Source of the DNA: Burkholderia diffusa
GTDB lineage: Bacteria; Pseudomonadota; Gammaproteobacteria; Burkholderiales; Burkholderiaceae
Assembly: GCF_001718315.1 (NCBI RefSeq)
Contig: NZ_CP013364.1
Coordinates: 124,001 to 188,000, forward strand
Reading direction: 5' to 3'
Length of the DNA: 64,000 bases
In this document: positions 10,093 through 17,965 of the stretch, piece after piece
Layout: the number at the start of each line of letters is the position of its first letter
How positions within the stretch are numbered: the first letter of the stretch is position 1
Made by a program: the position numbers and the translations under genes
The notes under the pieces: generated by a model
What the model was told of the DNA's origin: nothing
What the model saw: the letters and a program-made list of their open reading frames with translations, nothing else
Database searches by the model: none

Positions 10093-11121
10093 ATGAACTG
10101 CATGCTCAAACCGGTCGGCGAGCAGACGATCGTGATCACGGGCGCCACGAGCGGCATCGGCCTCGTCACCGCGCGCAAGGCGGCACGGCGCGGTGCGAAG
10201 CTGGTGCTGTTCGCGCGCAACGAGGACGCGCTGAACACGCTGTGCGAGGAAATCCGCCAGCATGGCGGCCTGGCGGTGCCGGTCGCCGGCGACGTCGCCG
10301 TGCTCGAGGACTTGCAACGCGCGGCCGCGAAGGCGGCCGATACCTATGGCGGCTTCGACACGTGGGTCAACAACGCGGGCGTGTCGATCTTCGGTACGGC
10401 GGCGGCGGTGCCGCTCGAGGATCAGCGGCGACTGTTCGACACCAACTACTGGGGCGTCGTGCACGGCTCGCTCGTCGCGTCGGATCATTTCCGGCGCAAG
10501 AGCGATTTCCACGGCGGCGCGATCATCAACATGGGCAGCGAGGCGTCCGATGCGCCGGTGCCGCTGCAAAGCGCGTATACGGCATCGAAGCACGCGGTGA
10601 AGGGCTTCACCGATTCGCTGCGGCTCGAGCTCGAGTCGGATCACCTGCCCGTGTCCGTGACGTTGATCAAGCCGGCCGCGATCGACACGATGTTCGTGAT
10701 GCACGCGAAGAACTACATGAACGTCGAGGCGAAGTTGCCGCCGCCGATCTACGACCCGGATCTCGTCGCCGACGCGATCCTGTTCGCCGCCGCGCACCCG
10801 CGCCGCGCGCTGTTCGTCGGCGGCGCCGCGAAGCTCACGTCGGCCGGCGCGTATTACGCGCCGCGCCTGTTCGATCGCGTCGCGGCGACACTGTTCTCGC
10901 GCGGCCAGCGCACCGTGCGCCCCGCGCGCCCGCGCGACGACAACGCGCTGTACGAGTCCCGCCATGCGCTGCACGAGCGCGAAGGGATGGAGGGCCCCGT
11001 GCTGCGCGGCTGCGCGTACAACGCGGTGGTGCAGCAGCCGAAGGTCGCGGGCGCGGTTGCGCTCGGCGCCGCGGCGCTGGTGTTCGCCGCACTGGCACGT
11101 GCGCGGCGTGCGTCGACGTGA
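10093..11121 (+). CDS. Short-chain dehydrogenase/reductase with C-terminal membrane tail
   Basis: 342 aa. The classical SDR core has TGATSGIG for the cofactor, NNAG, a catalytic Ser region (NMGSEAS) and YTASK as the Tyr-x3-Lys pair. A non-SDR extension beyond about residue 260 ends in a hydrophobic helix (VALGAAALVFAALA) that could anchor it to the membrane. The substrate is unknown. ATG 10093 is preferred over the GTG three bases before it because AAGGAG sits eight bases upstream. It is 27 bases after the BON gene and so probably in the same transcript. Confidence 0.85.
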   Translation: MNCMLKPVGEQTIVITGATSGIGLVTARKAARRGAKLVLFARNEDALNTLCEEIRQHGGLAVPVAGDVAVLEDLQRAAAKAADTYGGFDTWVNNAGVSIFGTAAAVPLEDQRRLFDTNYWGVVHGSLVASDHFRRKSDFHGGAIINMGSEASDAPVPLQSAYTASKHAVKGFTDSLRLELESDHLPVSVTLIKPAAIDTMFVMHAKNYMNVEAKLPPPIYDPDLVADAILFAAAHPRRALFVGGAAKLTSAGAYYAPRLFDRVAATLFSRGQRTVRPARPRDDNALYESRHALHEREGMEGPVLRGCAYNAVVQQPKVAGAVALGAAALVFAALARARRAST

Positions 11122-11166
11122 TCGCGTTCCTTTCCGTTTCCGGTTTCTCATCCGAAGGAGGTTTCC

Positions 11167-11466
11167 ATGTCATCCCGACAACATACGGGCCACGAATACA
11201 GCCACTCTCGCGCGCACGAAGGCGAGCGCACGCAGCAGGACCACGACAAGGGCGGCCACCAGGCGGGGCACGGCAAGGCGCCGAGCCCGGTCGACGTGCA
11301 GAAGGCGCTGAAGGGAATGGACTATCCGGCGAGCAAGTCGGATGTCGTCCAGTGCGCGGAACGCTCGCACGCCGATCCGCGCGTGCTCGACATGCTCAGG
11401 CAGATCCCCGATCGCGAATACGGCACGCCGGCATCGGTATCGAAGGAGCTCGGGCGGTTGATGTGA
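11167..11466 (+). CDS. Small DUF2795 protein
   Basis: 99 aa soluble protein. The N-terminal 40 residues are His/Gly/charge-rich and likely disordered. The rest matches the DUF2795 pattern (PVDVQKALKGMDYPASKSDVV, then a short helix with ADPRVLDMLRQIPDREY). The function is unknown; such proteins are often found beside stress genes. A strong AAGGAGG ribosome site precedes ATG 11167. It lies 45 bases after the SDR gene in the presumed BON operon. Confidence 0.8.
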   Translation: MSSRQHTGHEYSHSRAHEGERTQQDHDKGGHQAGHGKAPSPVDVQKALKGMDYPASKSDVVQCAERSHADPRVLDMLRQIPDREYGTPASVSKELGRLM

Positions 11467-11533
11467 GCGCCGCCATGTCGCGTCGCGCACGCCGTCGCGT
11501 GCGCGGCGCCTTACGTTCACGAGGAGCATGAAC

Positions 11534-12100
11534 ATGGCGATGATCGTCGCAGGGCGCTTCACGACGTTCGATGAAGCGGAAGGTGGCGCGCGCCACCTTT
11601 ACGAGCGCGCGTTCGGTCCGGACGACGTGTCGATCTTCTTCCTGAACCCGGGTGGCCAGCACGCACGCTTTCCGATCGGCGGCGACGTATATGCCGATAC
11701 GGCGGCGAAGCCGGGCGGCCGCGGCGCGATGGTCGGCGCGCTGCGCGGGCTGCTGATCGGCGCGATCGTCGGGCTGATCGTCTACGCGCTTGGCGTGCAC
11801 TACTGGTTCGTGCCGGCCGCGGGCGCGCTCGCCGGTGCGTACCTCGGCGCATTCGGCGGCGCGCTCGGCCGGATGCGCGGCGAGCAGGCCGAAGGCAAGG
11901 GCACGCTGGCCCATACCGAGACCGGCGTGATCCTGGCCGCGCGCGTGACGGCGACGACCGCCGCCGCCGCGGAAGACGTGCTGCGCGCGACCGGCGCGCA
12001 ATCGATCGAGCGCGTCGAGGGCGACTGGCAGGACGGCGAATGGCGCGATTTCGATCCGGTGCGCCGGCCGGACGGCACCACGCAGGGCAGCCCGCGTTGA
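11534..12100 (+). CDS. Membrane-associated stress protein with glycine-rich hairpin
   Basis: 188 aa. Residues 1-50 form a soluble alpha/beta segment (AGRFTTFDEAEGGARHLYERAF). A glycine/alanine-rich hydrophobic hairpin at about 65-110 (GLLIGAIVGLIVYALG and AGALAGAYLGAFGGALG) suggests membrane association. The C-terminus is soluble again (VILAARVTA..., ATGAQSIERVEGDW). The family is not named with certainty; this layout is common among general-stress proteins. ATG 11534 is chosen because the AGGAG site is one base from ATG 11528 but seven bases from 11534. It is the last gene of the presumed BON operon. Confidence 0.65.
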   Translation: MAMIVAGRFTTFDEAEGGARHLYERAFGPDDVSIFFLNPGGQHARFPIGGDVYADTAAKPGGRGAMVGALRGLLIGAIVGLIVYALGVHYWFVPAAGALAGAYLGAFGGALGRMRGEQAEGKGTLAHTETGVILAARVTATTAAAAEDVLRATGAQSIERVEGDWQDGEWRDFDPVRRPDGTTQGSPR

Positions 12101-12163
12101 ACGCGTTGTTTCCGGCTGCGCCCGCAACCCGGCGTGCAGCCGCGCGGGTCGATGCGAGGGGCG

Positions 12164-12179
12164 CGGCACGCCGCTTGCG
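12164..12179 (+). promoter_or_regulatory. Candidate sigma-54 promoter for the SDR/DUF4142 operon
   Basis: CGGCACGCCGCTTGCG has GG at 12165-12166 and GC at 12177-12178. Transcription is expected to begin about 23 bases before ATG 12213. Confidence 0.75.
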
Positions 12180-12212
12180 ATGCATTCGCGACACCCGTTC
12201 AAGGAGGAACCC

Positions 12213-13070
12213 ATGACCAACACCAAAACCCCGCCGCCCCAGACGCAGACGCAACAGCCTGGCCGCGAGCGGGAAATGCATCCGAAGCCGCACGACGAAG
12301 CGGCCGATTACGCGGGCAGCGGCAAGCTGGCCGGCAAGGTCGCGCTCGTGACGGGCGGCGACAGCGGGATCGGCCGCGCGGTCGCGATCGGTTTCGCGAA
12401 GGAGGGCGCGGATGTCGCGATCGTCTATCTGAACGAATCGGACGACGCCGCGCACACGAAGCGCCTGATCGAGCAGACGGGCCGGCGCTGCGAGGCGATC
12501 GCATGCGACGTCGGCGATCGACGGCAGGCGCGCGACGCCGTCGCCCGCACGGTCGAGCGGCTGGGACGGCTCGATGTGCTCGTCAACAACGCGGGCGAAC
12601 AGCATCCGCAGCCGGGCATCGAGGACGTGACCGAGGAACAGCTCGAGCGCACGTTCCGCACGAACGTGTACGGAATGGTGTTCTGCACGCAGGCTGCGCT
12701 GTCGCACATGAAGGCGGGCGGCCGCATCGTCAATACCGCATCGGTGACCGCGTATCACGGCAGCCCGAAGCTGCCCGACTATTCGTCGACCAAGGGCGCA
12801 ATCGTCGCGTTCACGCGCTCGCTGTCGATCGAGCTGGCGGAGCGCGACATTCGCGTGAATGCGGTCGCCCCCGGCCCGATCTGGACGCCGCTGATTCCGT
12901 CGACCTTCACCGCCGAACAGGTATCGAAATTCGGCACGAACGTGCCGCTCAAGCGACCGGGGCAGCCGGACGAGCTGATCGGCTGCTACGTGCTGCTCGC
13001 GTCCGAAGGCGCGAGTTACATGACGGGACAGACCTTGCATCCGAACGGCGGCTCGATCGTCGGCGGCTGA
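12213..13070 (+). CDS. SDR oxidoreductase of the general-stress (YhdF/YhxC-like) type
   Basis: 285 aa. A 40-residue hydrophilic extension (TNTKTPPPQTQTQQ..., ending in DYAGSGKLAGK) precedes the SDR core: TGGDSGIGRA, NNAGEQ, NTASVTAYHG, YSSTKGA and NAVAPGPIWTPL. This extended N-terminus is typical of stress-induced SDRs. NAD(P) dependence is expected; the substrate is unknown. The start at 12213 has a perfect AAGGAGG ribosome site. A sigma-54 promoter candidate sits 34 bases upstream. The DUF4142 gene follows after 28 bases and is probably co-transcribed. Confidence 0.88.
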   Translation: MTNTKTPPPQTQTQQPGREREMHPKPHDEAADYAGSGKLAGKVALVTGGDSGIGRAVAIGFAKEGADVAIVYLNESDDAAHTKRLIEQTGRRCEAIACDVGDRRQARDAVARTVERLGRLDVLVNNAGEQHPQPGIEDVTEEQLERTFRTNVYGMVFCTQAALSHMKAGGRIVNTASVTAYHGSPKLPDYSSTKGAIVAFTRSLSIELAERDIRVNAVAPGPIWTPLIPSTFTAEQVSKFGTNVPLKRPGQPDELIGCYVLLASEGASYMTGQTLHPNGGSIVGG

Positions 13071-13098
13071 CGACTCTGTCCATACAAGGAGAAAGCGC

Positions 13099-13710
13099 AT
13101 GAAACAACCCAACTGGACGATCGCGGCGCTCGCCGCGGGCGTGCTCGCCGTGTCGGGATTCGCGCAGGCGCAGATGCCGAGCGAGCCGCCCGCATCGAAT
13201 TCGCATGTGCCGGGCGGCGTGATCAACCCGTCGTCGGGGGCCGGCGCGGGCGATGCCGGCATCGCGAAGGCGCCGCAGGGCGGCGACGCGGAGTTCGTCG
13301 ACAAGGCCGCGCTCGCCGGCAAGGCCGAGGTGCAGGCCAGCCAGCTCGCGCTGAAGCAGGCGCAATCGGCGGACGTGCGGGCATTCGCGAAGCGCATGGT
13401 CGCCGATCACGGCAAGGCGAACGCGAAGCTCAACGCGATCGCCGCGCGCACGGGCATGAAGCCGCAAGTCGATCAGATCCGGGACCCGGACGTCGAAGCG
13501 CTGCGCGGCAAGCACGGGCACGACTTCGACACCGCGTACGTCGCGGCGGTTGGCCCGGACGCGCATAAAAAGGCGGTCGCGCTGTTCGAGGACGAGGCGC
13601 GCGACGGCAAGGACGCGCAACTGCGTGCGTTCGCGAAATCCACGCTGCCGACGCTCAAGCATCACCTGAGCATGGCGGAGGCACTCCAACGCAAGGTGGG
13701 CACGCAGTAA
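13099..13710 (+). CDS. Secreted DUF4142 protein
   Basis: 203 aa. A signal peptide (IAALAAGVLAVSGFAQA) is followed by a Pro/Gly-rich spacer and a four-helix DUF4142 domain (FVDKAALAGKAEVQASQLAL, ADVRAFAKRMVADHGKAN, AVALFEDEARDGKDAQLRAFA, LPTLKHHLSMAEAL). The fold is related to ferritin-like bundles. The protein is probably periplasmic and linked to stress survival; its biochemical role is unknown. It is followed by an intrinsic terminator at 13732. Confidence 0.85.
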   Translation: MKQPNWTIAALAAGVLAVSGFAQAQMPSEPPASNSHVPGGVINPSSGAGAGDAGIAKAPQGGDAEFVDKAALAGKAEVQASQLALKQAQSADVRAFAKRMVADHGKANAKLNAIAARTGMKPQVDQIRDPDVEALRGKHGHDFDTAYVAAVGPDAHKKAVALFEDEARDGKDAQLRAFAKSTLPTLKHHLSMAEALQRKVGTQ

Positions 13711-13731
13711 CGCGCGCCCGTTTCAACCCCA

Positions 13732-13756
13732 GGGCCGCGCGGGCGGCCCGTTTTTT
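13732..13756 (+). terminator. Rho-independent terminator after the DUF4142 gene
   Basis: A seven-base-pair GC stem (GGGCCGC and GCGGCCC) with a four-base loop is followed by G and six T. It ends only 13 bases before the start of the next gene, so it lies within that gene's leader if transcription reads through. Confidence 0.85.
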
Positions 13757-13769
13757 CGGAGAGGCAGTC

Positions 13770-14381
13770 ATGGCCCAACGGCAATCGAAGCACGAAGGCA
13801 TCCTCGAACTGCTCTGCCAGGCATACGAGACCGAGCTTGGCGGCGCGAAGATCTACGAGGCCGCGCTCCAGTGTGCGACCGACGAGGACCTGCACAAGGA
13901 GTGGGAGAAGTACCACCGCGAAACGATGCATCATCAGGACGTGCTGCGCAAGGTGTTCGAAACGCTCGGCCTTGATCCGGATACGCAGTCGCCCGGCCGC
14001 GCCGCCGTGGCGGCAACCGGCAAGTCGCTCGTCCAGGTGATCGAGCAGGCGAGGAAGCAGGCCGATCCGGCGGTCGCGCAGGTCGTCGCGGCCGAATGCG
14101 TAGTGCTGGCCGAAACCAAGGATCACCTGAACTGGGAGCTGATCGGCTATGCCGCCGACCAGTTGCGCGACGGCGATGCGGCGAAGGCGCTGAAGGCAGC
14201 GCACGATGAAGTCGAGGCCGACGAGGACCATCACCTGTATCACACTCGCGGCTGGGCGCGCGAGATGTGGATCGACTCGATGGGCTTCAAGGCGGTGCTG
14301 CCGCCGCCGGAGGAAGTGAGGAAGGTCGAGTCGGCGGCCGATGCCGCGCGCGCCGAAAAGTCTCGCGGCAAGATGATGTAA
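13770..14381 (+). CDS. Ferritin-like four-helix protein, possible metal-binding
   Basis: 203 aa all-helical protein. His/Glu-rich positions are spaced as in ferritin-like domains: YETELGGAKIYEAAL, HKEWEKYHRETMHHQDVL, and later DEVEADEDHHLYHTRGW. These could form a di-iron or other metal site, but the ligands are inferred. No signal peptide is present. GAGAGG is the ribosome site. The gene has no room for its own promoter after the terminator at 13732-13756, so it must rely on read-through or on a promoter inside the preceding gene. Family assignment is tentative. Confidence 0.65.
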   Translation: MAQRQSKHEGILELLCQAYETELGGAKIYEAALQCATDEDLHKEWEKYHRETMHHQDVLRKVFETLGLDPDTQSPGRAAVAATGKSLVQVIEQARKQADPAVAQVVAAECVVLAETKDHLNWELIGYAADQLRDGDAAKALKAAHDEVEADEDHHLYHTRGWAREMWIDSMGFKAVLPPPEEVRKVESAADAARAEKSRGKMM

Positions 14382-14520
14382 CGATGCCGGTCGGGCAACC
14401 GGGCCATGCTGTGCGCGGCCGCCCGGTTGTCCGATATCGTTGCGCCGTCGTCCTGGCGTCCCGGCGCTTCCCGGCCGAACGGTTGCTGACACAACGACAC
14501 CGGCAACTGCACCGTCGCGG

Positions 14521-15813
14521 TCAAGTCAACATGTCCATGACCATCACGATCACCGATCCCGCCATCAGCGCGACCGCCAGCCACCCGAACATCTTCGACG
14601 CGAGGCCGCTGCCCGGCCGGCCTGCCGCATCGCGTCGCTGCGACAACAGCATCACGAGCACCAGCATCGGCACCGCCGCGACGCCGTTGAGCACCGCGCT
14701 CCAGTAAAGCGCCTTGATCGGATCGATCGGGCTGAAACAGATCGCGATGCCGACGAGCACGCATGCCGCCAGCACCGCGTAGAATGCCGGCGCGCGCCGC
14801 ACCGGTTCGTTCAGGCCTTCCCGGAAGCGCCATGCCTCGGCGCAGCCATACGCGGCGCTGCCTGCGAACGCGGGAATCGCGAGCAGCCCGCAGCCGACGA
14901 TGCCGAACGCGAACACGACGAACGCCGCTTCACCGGCGATCGGGCGCAGCGCCTCGGCAGCCTGCGCGGTGGAGCCGATGTCGTGCCTGCCGTTCGCGAA
15001 GAACACGGCCGCGCCGATCACCATGATGCAGAACGACACGGCGTTGGTCACGATCATCCCGGTCCAGGTGTCGAACGTGATGCGCCGCTCGGTCTCGCCG
15101 GGCGTGGCCGATGCGAACGCGGTGTCGCCGTTGCGGCGCTCGGCCTGGGTTTCCTCGACTTCCAGCGCGGCCTGCCACACGAACAGGTACGGGCTCAAGG
15201 TCGTGCCGAGCACCGCGACCGCCGTCGTCGCATAGTCGTGCGTGAACGCGATGTGCGGCAGCACGATCGCGTGCAGCAGGCCGCGCCAGTCGATGTGCAC
15301 GAAACCGAGTTCGAGCACGTAGGCGAGCAGGCCGAGCGTCATCCATTTGAGCCAGCGCGCGTAGCGTTCGTACGACAGCAGGATCTGCAGCGCGAGCGAC
15401 GCGATGCCGTAGACGGGCGCATACCAGTAGCTGCGGCCGCCGACGACGAGCGCGGTCGCGTCGCCCATCGCGGCGAGATCGGCGCCCACGTTGACGACGT
15501 TGACGATCACGACCATCACGATCAGGGCTTTGGCGAGGCGGCTGGAGAACTGCTCGCGGATGCCTGCCACGAGGCCTTCGCGATTGGCGCGCCCGACGAA
15601 TGCCGACGCGATCTGCACGGCCACCATCATCGGCAGCGTGATCACGATCATCCACAGCATGTGGAAGCCGAACTGGCTGCCGGCCTGCGCATAGACGGCG
15701 ACGTTGCTCGGATCGGCGTCGGACGCGCCCGCGAGCAGGCCGGGGCCGAGCCGTCGGTACCATGGCTGCGCGGTGGATGCGGCGGTCGCGGCGTCGCCGC
15801 GCAGGTCGCTCAT
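14521..15813 (-). CDS. NRAMP-family divalent metal ion transporter
   Basis: 430 aa with about 11 membrane helices. The helix 1 metal-site motif is present as DADPSN (DPGN in most relatives), and the usual RANREGLVAGIREQF helix 2-3 loop can be seen. The helix 6 motif MPH is not obvious, LPH being the closest (VLPHIAF), which resembles the Mg/Al-type relatives of NRAMP more than MntH. It imports metal with protons across the inner membrane; the ion is not predictable. Its start overlaps the udgX stop (ATGA), so the two are translationally coupled. Confidence 0.82.
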   Translation of the reverse strand: MSDLRGDAATAASTAQPWYRRLGPGLLAGASDADPSNVAVYAQAGSQFGFHMLWMIVITLPMMVAVQIASAFVGRANREGLVAGIREQFSSRLAKALIVMVVIVNVVNVGADLAAMGDATALVVGGRSYWYAPVYGIASLALQILLSYERYARWLKWMTLGLLAYVLELGFVHIDWRGLLHAIVLPHIAFTHDYATTAVAVLGTTLSPYLFVWQAALEVEETQAERRNGDTAFASATPGETERRITFDTWTGMIVTNAVSFCIMVIGAAVFFANGRHDIGSTAQAAEALRPIAGEAAFVVFAFGIVGCGLLAIPAFAGSAAYGCAEAWRFREGLNEPVRRAPAFYAVLAACVLVGIAICFSPIDPIKALYWSAVLNGVAAVPMLVLVMLLSQRRDAAGRPGSGLASKMFGWLAVALMAGSVIVMVMDMLT

Positions 15814-16457
15814 TCGGCGTCTCCCCGTGCACCGCGCGCGAGGCGCGACGCCGTGCGCAGCGCGTCGACGAGCGTGCGGTACGCGTGCTCGCGCGAATCG
15901 GCGCCGCGCGTGCGCAGTACGTATGACGGGTGATAGGTTGCGACGACGAGACAGCCGTCGGGCGAGCGCACCGGCTTGCGCGCGCGCTCGAGCGTTGCTT
16001 CGTTGTCTTGCAGCACCGCGCGCAGCGCCGTCGCGCCGAGCGCGACGATCACGCTCGGGCGCGTCGCATCGAGTTCGCGTTCGAGCCAGTAGCGGCACGC
16101 GGCGACCTCTCGCTGCGCGGGCGTCTTGTGCAGCCGTCGTTTGCCGCGCGGCTCCCATTTGAAGTGCTTGACCGCATTGGTCAGATAGACGGACGTGCGT
16201 TCGATCCCGGCCTCGTCGAGCGCGCGATCGAGCATGCGGCCCGCCGCGCCGACGAACGGGATGCCCGTGCGGTCCTCCTGGTCGCCCGGCTGCTCGCCGA
16301 CCAGCATGATGCGCGCATCGGCAGGCCCCGCACCGGGTACCGGCTGCGTCGCGTGTTCCCACAATCCGCAGCGGCGGCAGGCGTCGAGCGTGGCAGGTGC
16401 ATCGTCGTCGGGGACGACCGGCACCGCCGCGCGCTTCGCGGGCGCGTGGCGCGTCAT
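15810..16457 (-). CDS. udgX: UdgX-type uracil-DNA glycosylase
   Basis: 215 aa family-4-like uracil-DNA glycosylase. Motif A is GEQPGDQED (residues 54-62) and motif B is HPSYVLR. The UdgX-specific loop GKRRLH (residues 105-110) carries His110, equivalent to the His that in Mycobacterium smegmatis UdgX forms a covalent bond with the DNA after uracil removal. Cys27 and Cys30 are candidate Fe-S ligands. The start at 16457 has AGGA nine bases upstream, and the longer frame lacks motifs. It is coupled to the NRAMP gene downstream and possibly to a 42-aa frame upstream. Confidence 0.88.
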   Translation of the reverse strand: MTRHAPAKRAAVPVVPDDDAPATLDACRRCGLWEHATQPVPGAGPADARIMLVGEQPGDQEDRTGIPFVGAAGRMLDRALDEAGIERTSVYLTNAVKHFKWEPRGKRRLHKTPAQREVAACRYWLERELDATRPSVIVALGATALRAVLQDNEATLERARKPVRSPDGCLVVATYHPSYVLRTRGADSREHAYRTLVDALRTASRLARGARGDAE

Positions 16458-16582
16458 GCGGTGGTTCCTGTACCAGCAGTCGGCGCCGCGCCCGCATTGA
16501 CGTGCGCACGACGGCGTGCTCGTCGGCGATCGGCAAGCGGGTGGAACACCTGGGCGGGTCGGAACATCGGCAGTGCGCGCAT
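16454..16582 (-). CDS. Possible 42-aa small protein coupled to udgX
   Basis: A short open frame begins MRALPMFRPAQVF and is Arg/Ala-rich in its second half. It has a good ribosome site (AGGGAG six bases before ATG 16582), and its TGA overlaps the udgX start as ATGA. That layout suggests a leader or coupled small protein. No family is recognised, and the basic second half also fits chance high-GC coding. Confidence 0.3.
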   Translation of the reverse strand: MRALPMFRPAQVFHPLADRRRARRRAHVNAGAAPTAGTGTTA

Positions 16583-16998
16583 TGACGGCTCCCTTATCGA
16601 TGCTGTGCAGTTCGTGCAGCAACCGGCATGCCGCATGCAGTCGACCCGCGCGCGGTGTACGTCGGGGCGCGTTGCCGTTACGCGAGAACGCCGCGATGCA
16701 ATCCGACCCGATGGCGATTCGGACCCCGCCGACGTGCCGCCATGATGCGCGGCCGTGCCGCTGATGCCGCGCTTGTGAGGAACCGGCGCGTGGCCACGGA
16801 CGACCAGGCGCGGGCGCTCATGGCGCTTACACGGGACTTGTAAAACGGTATCGGCACGTCGTCGTGCCGCGTTCATTCGGTCGCGGCGCGGTGGCGCGGC
16901 CCGGCCGTCGCGGCGATCTCGGCCGGGCATGTCCCGGCTGGGTGTGTTTGTCCGATTCGTGCAAAATACCCGGCATTCGAGATCCGGAGACCAGGCCC
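16583..16998. other. Intergenic region without a supported gene
   Basis: 416 bases between the divergent udgX and lysR genes. No convincing coding frame, sigma-54 site or hairpin terminator was seen. It presumably holds the two promoters. GCGCTTACACG at 16823-16833 recurs upstream of the gene at 35500. Confidence 0.4.
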
Positions 16999-17922
16999 GT
17001 GGGAATCAACTTCGATTTGACCGACTTGCAGGCGTTTCGCGCGGTGGTGGAGCTGGGAAGCTTCCGGAAGGCCGCCGAGGCGATCAGCATTTCGCAGCCC
17101 GCGTTGAGTCGCCGGATCGACAAGCTGGAGGAAGCGCTCGGCGTGCGTCTGTTCGAGCGCACGACGCGCAGTGTCACGCTCACGACGGTCGGCCGCGTGT
17201 TCGCGCCGAGCGCCGAGCAACTGCTGGACGATCTCGACGTCGCGCTGCTCGGCATCCGCGACGTCTCGTCGAGCCGCCTCGGACACGTGACGATCGCGTG
17301 CGTGCCGTCGGTGGCCTACTACTTTCTGCCGAACGTGATCGCCAGCTATCATCGGCGCTTTCCGCGCATCAGGGTCAAGCTGCTGGATGCGAGCGCGAAC
17401 GAGGTGCTGAGCGCCGTCATCAGCGGCGAGGCCGACTTCGGCGTGAGCTTCATGGGCAGCCAGGAGTCCGAGGTCGAGTTCAAGCTGCTGCTGCAGGAGC
17501 GATTCGTCGCCGCGTGCCGGCGCGATCATCCGCTTGCGCGCAAGAAGCGCGTGACCTGGAACGAGCTTTACGAATACGAGTACGTGTCCGTGGACAAGAC
17601 GTCCGGCAACCGGCTGTTGCTCGACCAGGCACTGACGAGCGTCGCGCCGCGTGCGCCGAGCGTGTGCGAGACCCGCCACGTGACGACCATGCTCGGGTTG
17701 GTCGAGGCGGGGCTCGGCGTCGCCGCGGTGCCGTCGATGGCAATGCCCGGACACGACCATCCGCTGCTTACGAGCGTGCCCCTCGTCGAACCGTCGGTCA
17801 AGCGCAGGGTCGGCATCGTGAAACGGCGCGGACGTGCGCTGACGCCCGCCGCGGAGGAGTTTCACCGGGCGGTTGTCGACGCAAGGCGGGGCGGCGCGCC
17901 GCGCAGCGATGCATCGACGTGA
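16999..17922 (+). CDS. LysR-type transcriptional regulator
   Basis: 307 aa. The N-terminal winged HTH (DLTDLQAFRAVVELGSFRKA, ISQPALSRRIDKLE) is followed by a periplasmic-binding-protein-like effector domain from about residue 90. The GTG start at 16999 is chosen because GGAGA lies eight bases upstream and the HTH begins at the usual distance. The next gene, a dicarboxylate symporter in the same direction, is the likely target or operon partner. The effector is probably a carboxylate, by context. Confidence 0.9.
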   Translation: MGINFDLTDLQAFRAVVELGSFRKAAEAISISQPALSRRIDKLEEALGVRLFERTTRSVTLTTVGRVFAPSAEQLLDDLDVALLGIRDVSSSRLGHVTIACVPSVAYYFLPNVIASYHRRFPRIRVKLLDASANEVLSAVISGEADFGVSFMGSQESEVEFKLLLQERFVAACRRDHPLARKKRVTWNELYEYEYVSVDKTSGNRLLLDQALTSVAPRAPSVCETRHVTTMLGLVEAGLGVAAVPSMAMPGHDHPLLTSVPLVEPSVKRRVGIVKRRGRALTPAAEEFHRAVVDARRGGAPRSDAST

Positions 17923-17965
17923 TGCCTGCGACGAACACGACCGGAACATCGAGGAAGACCGCATC

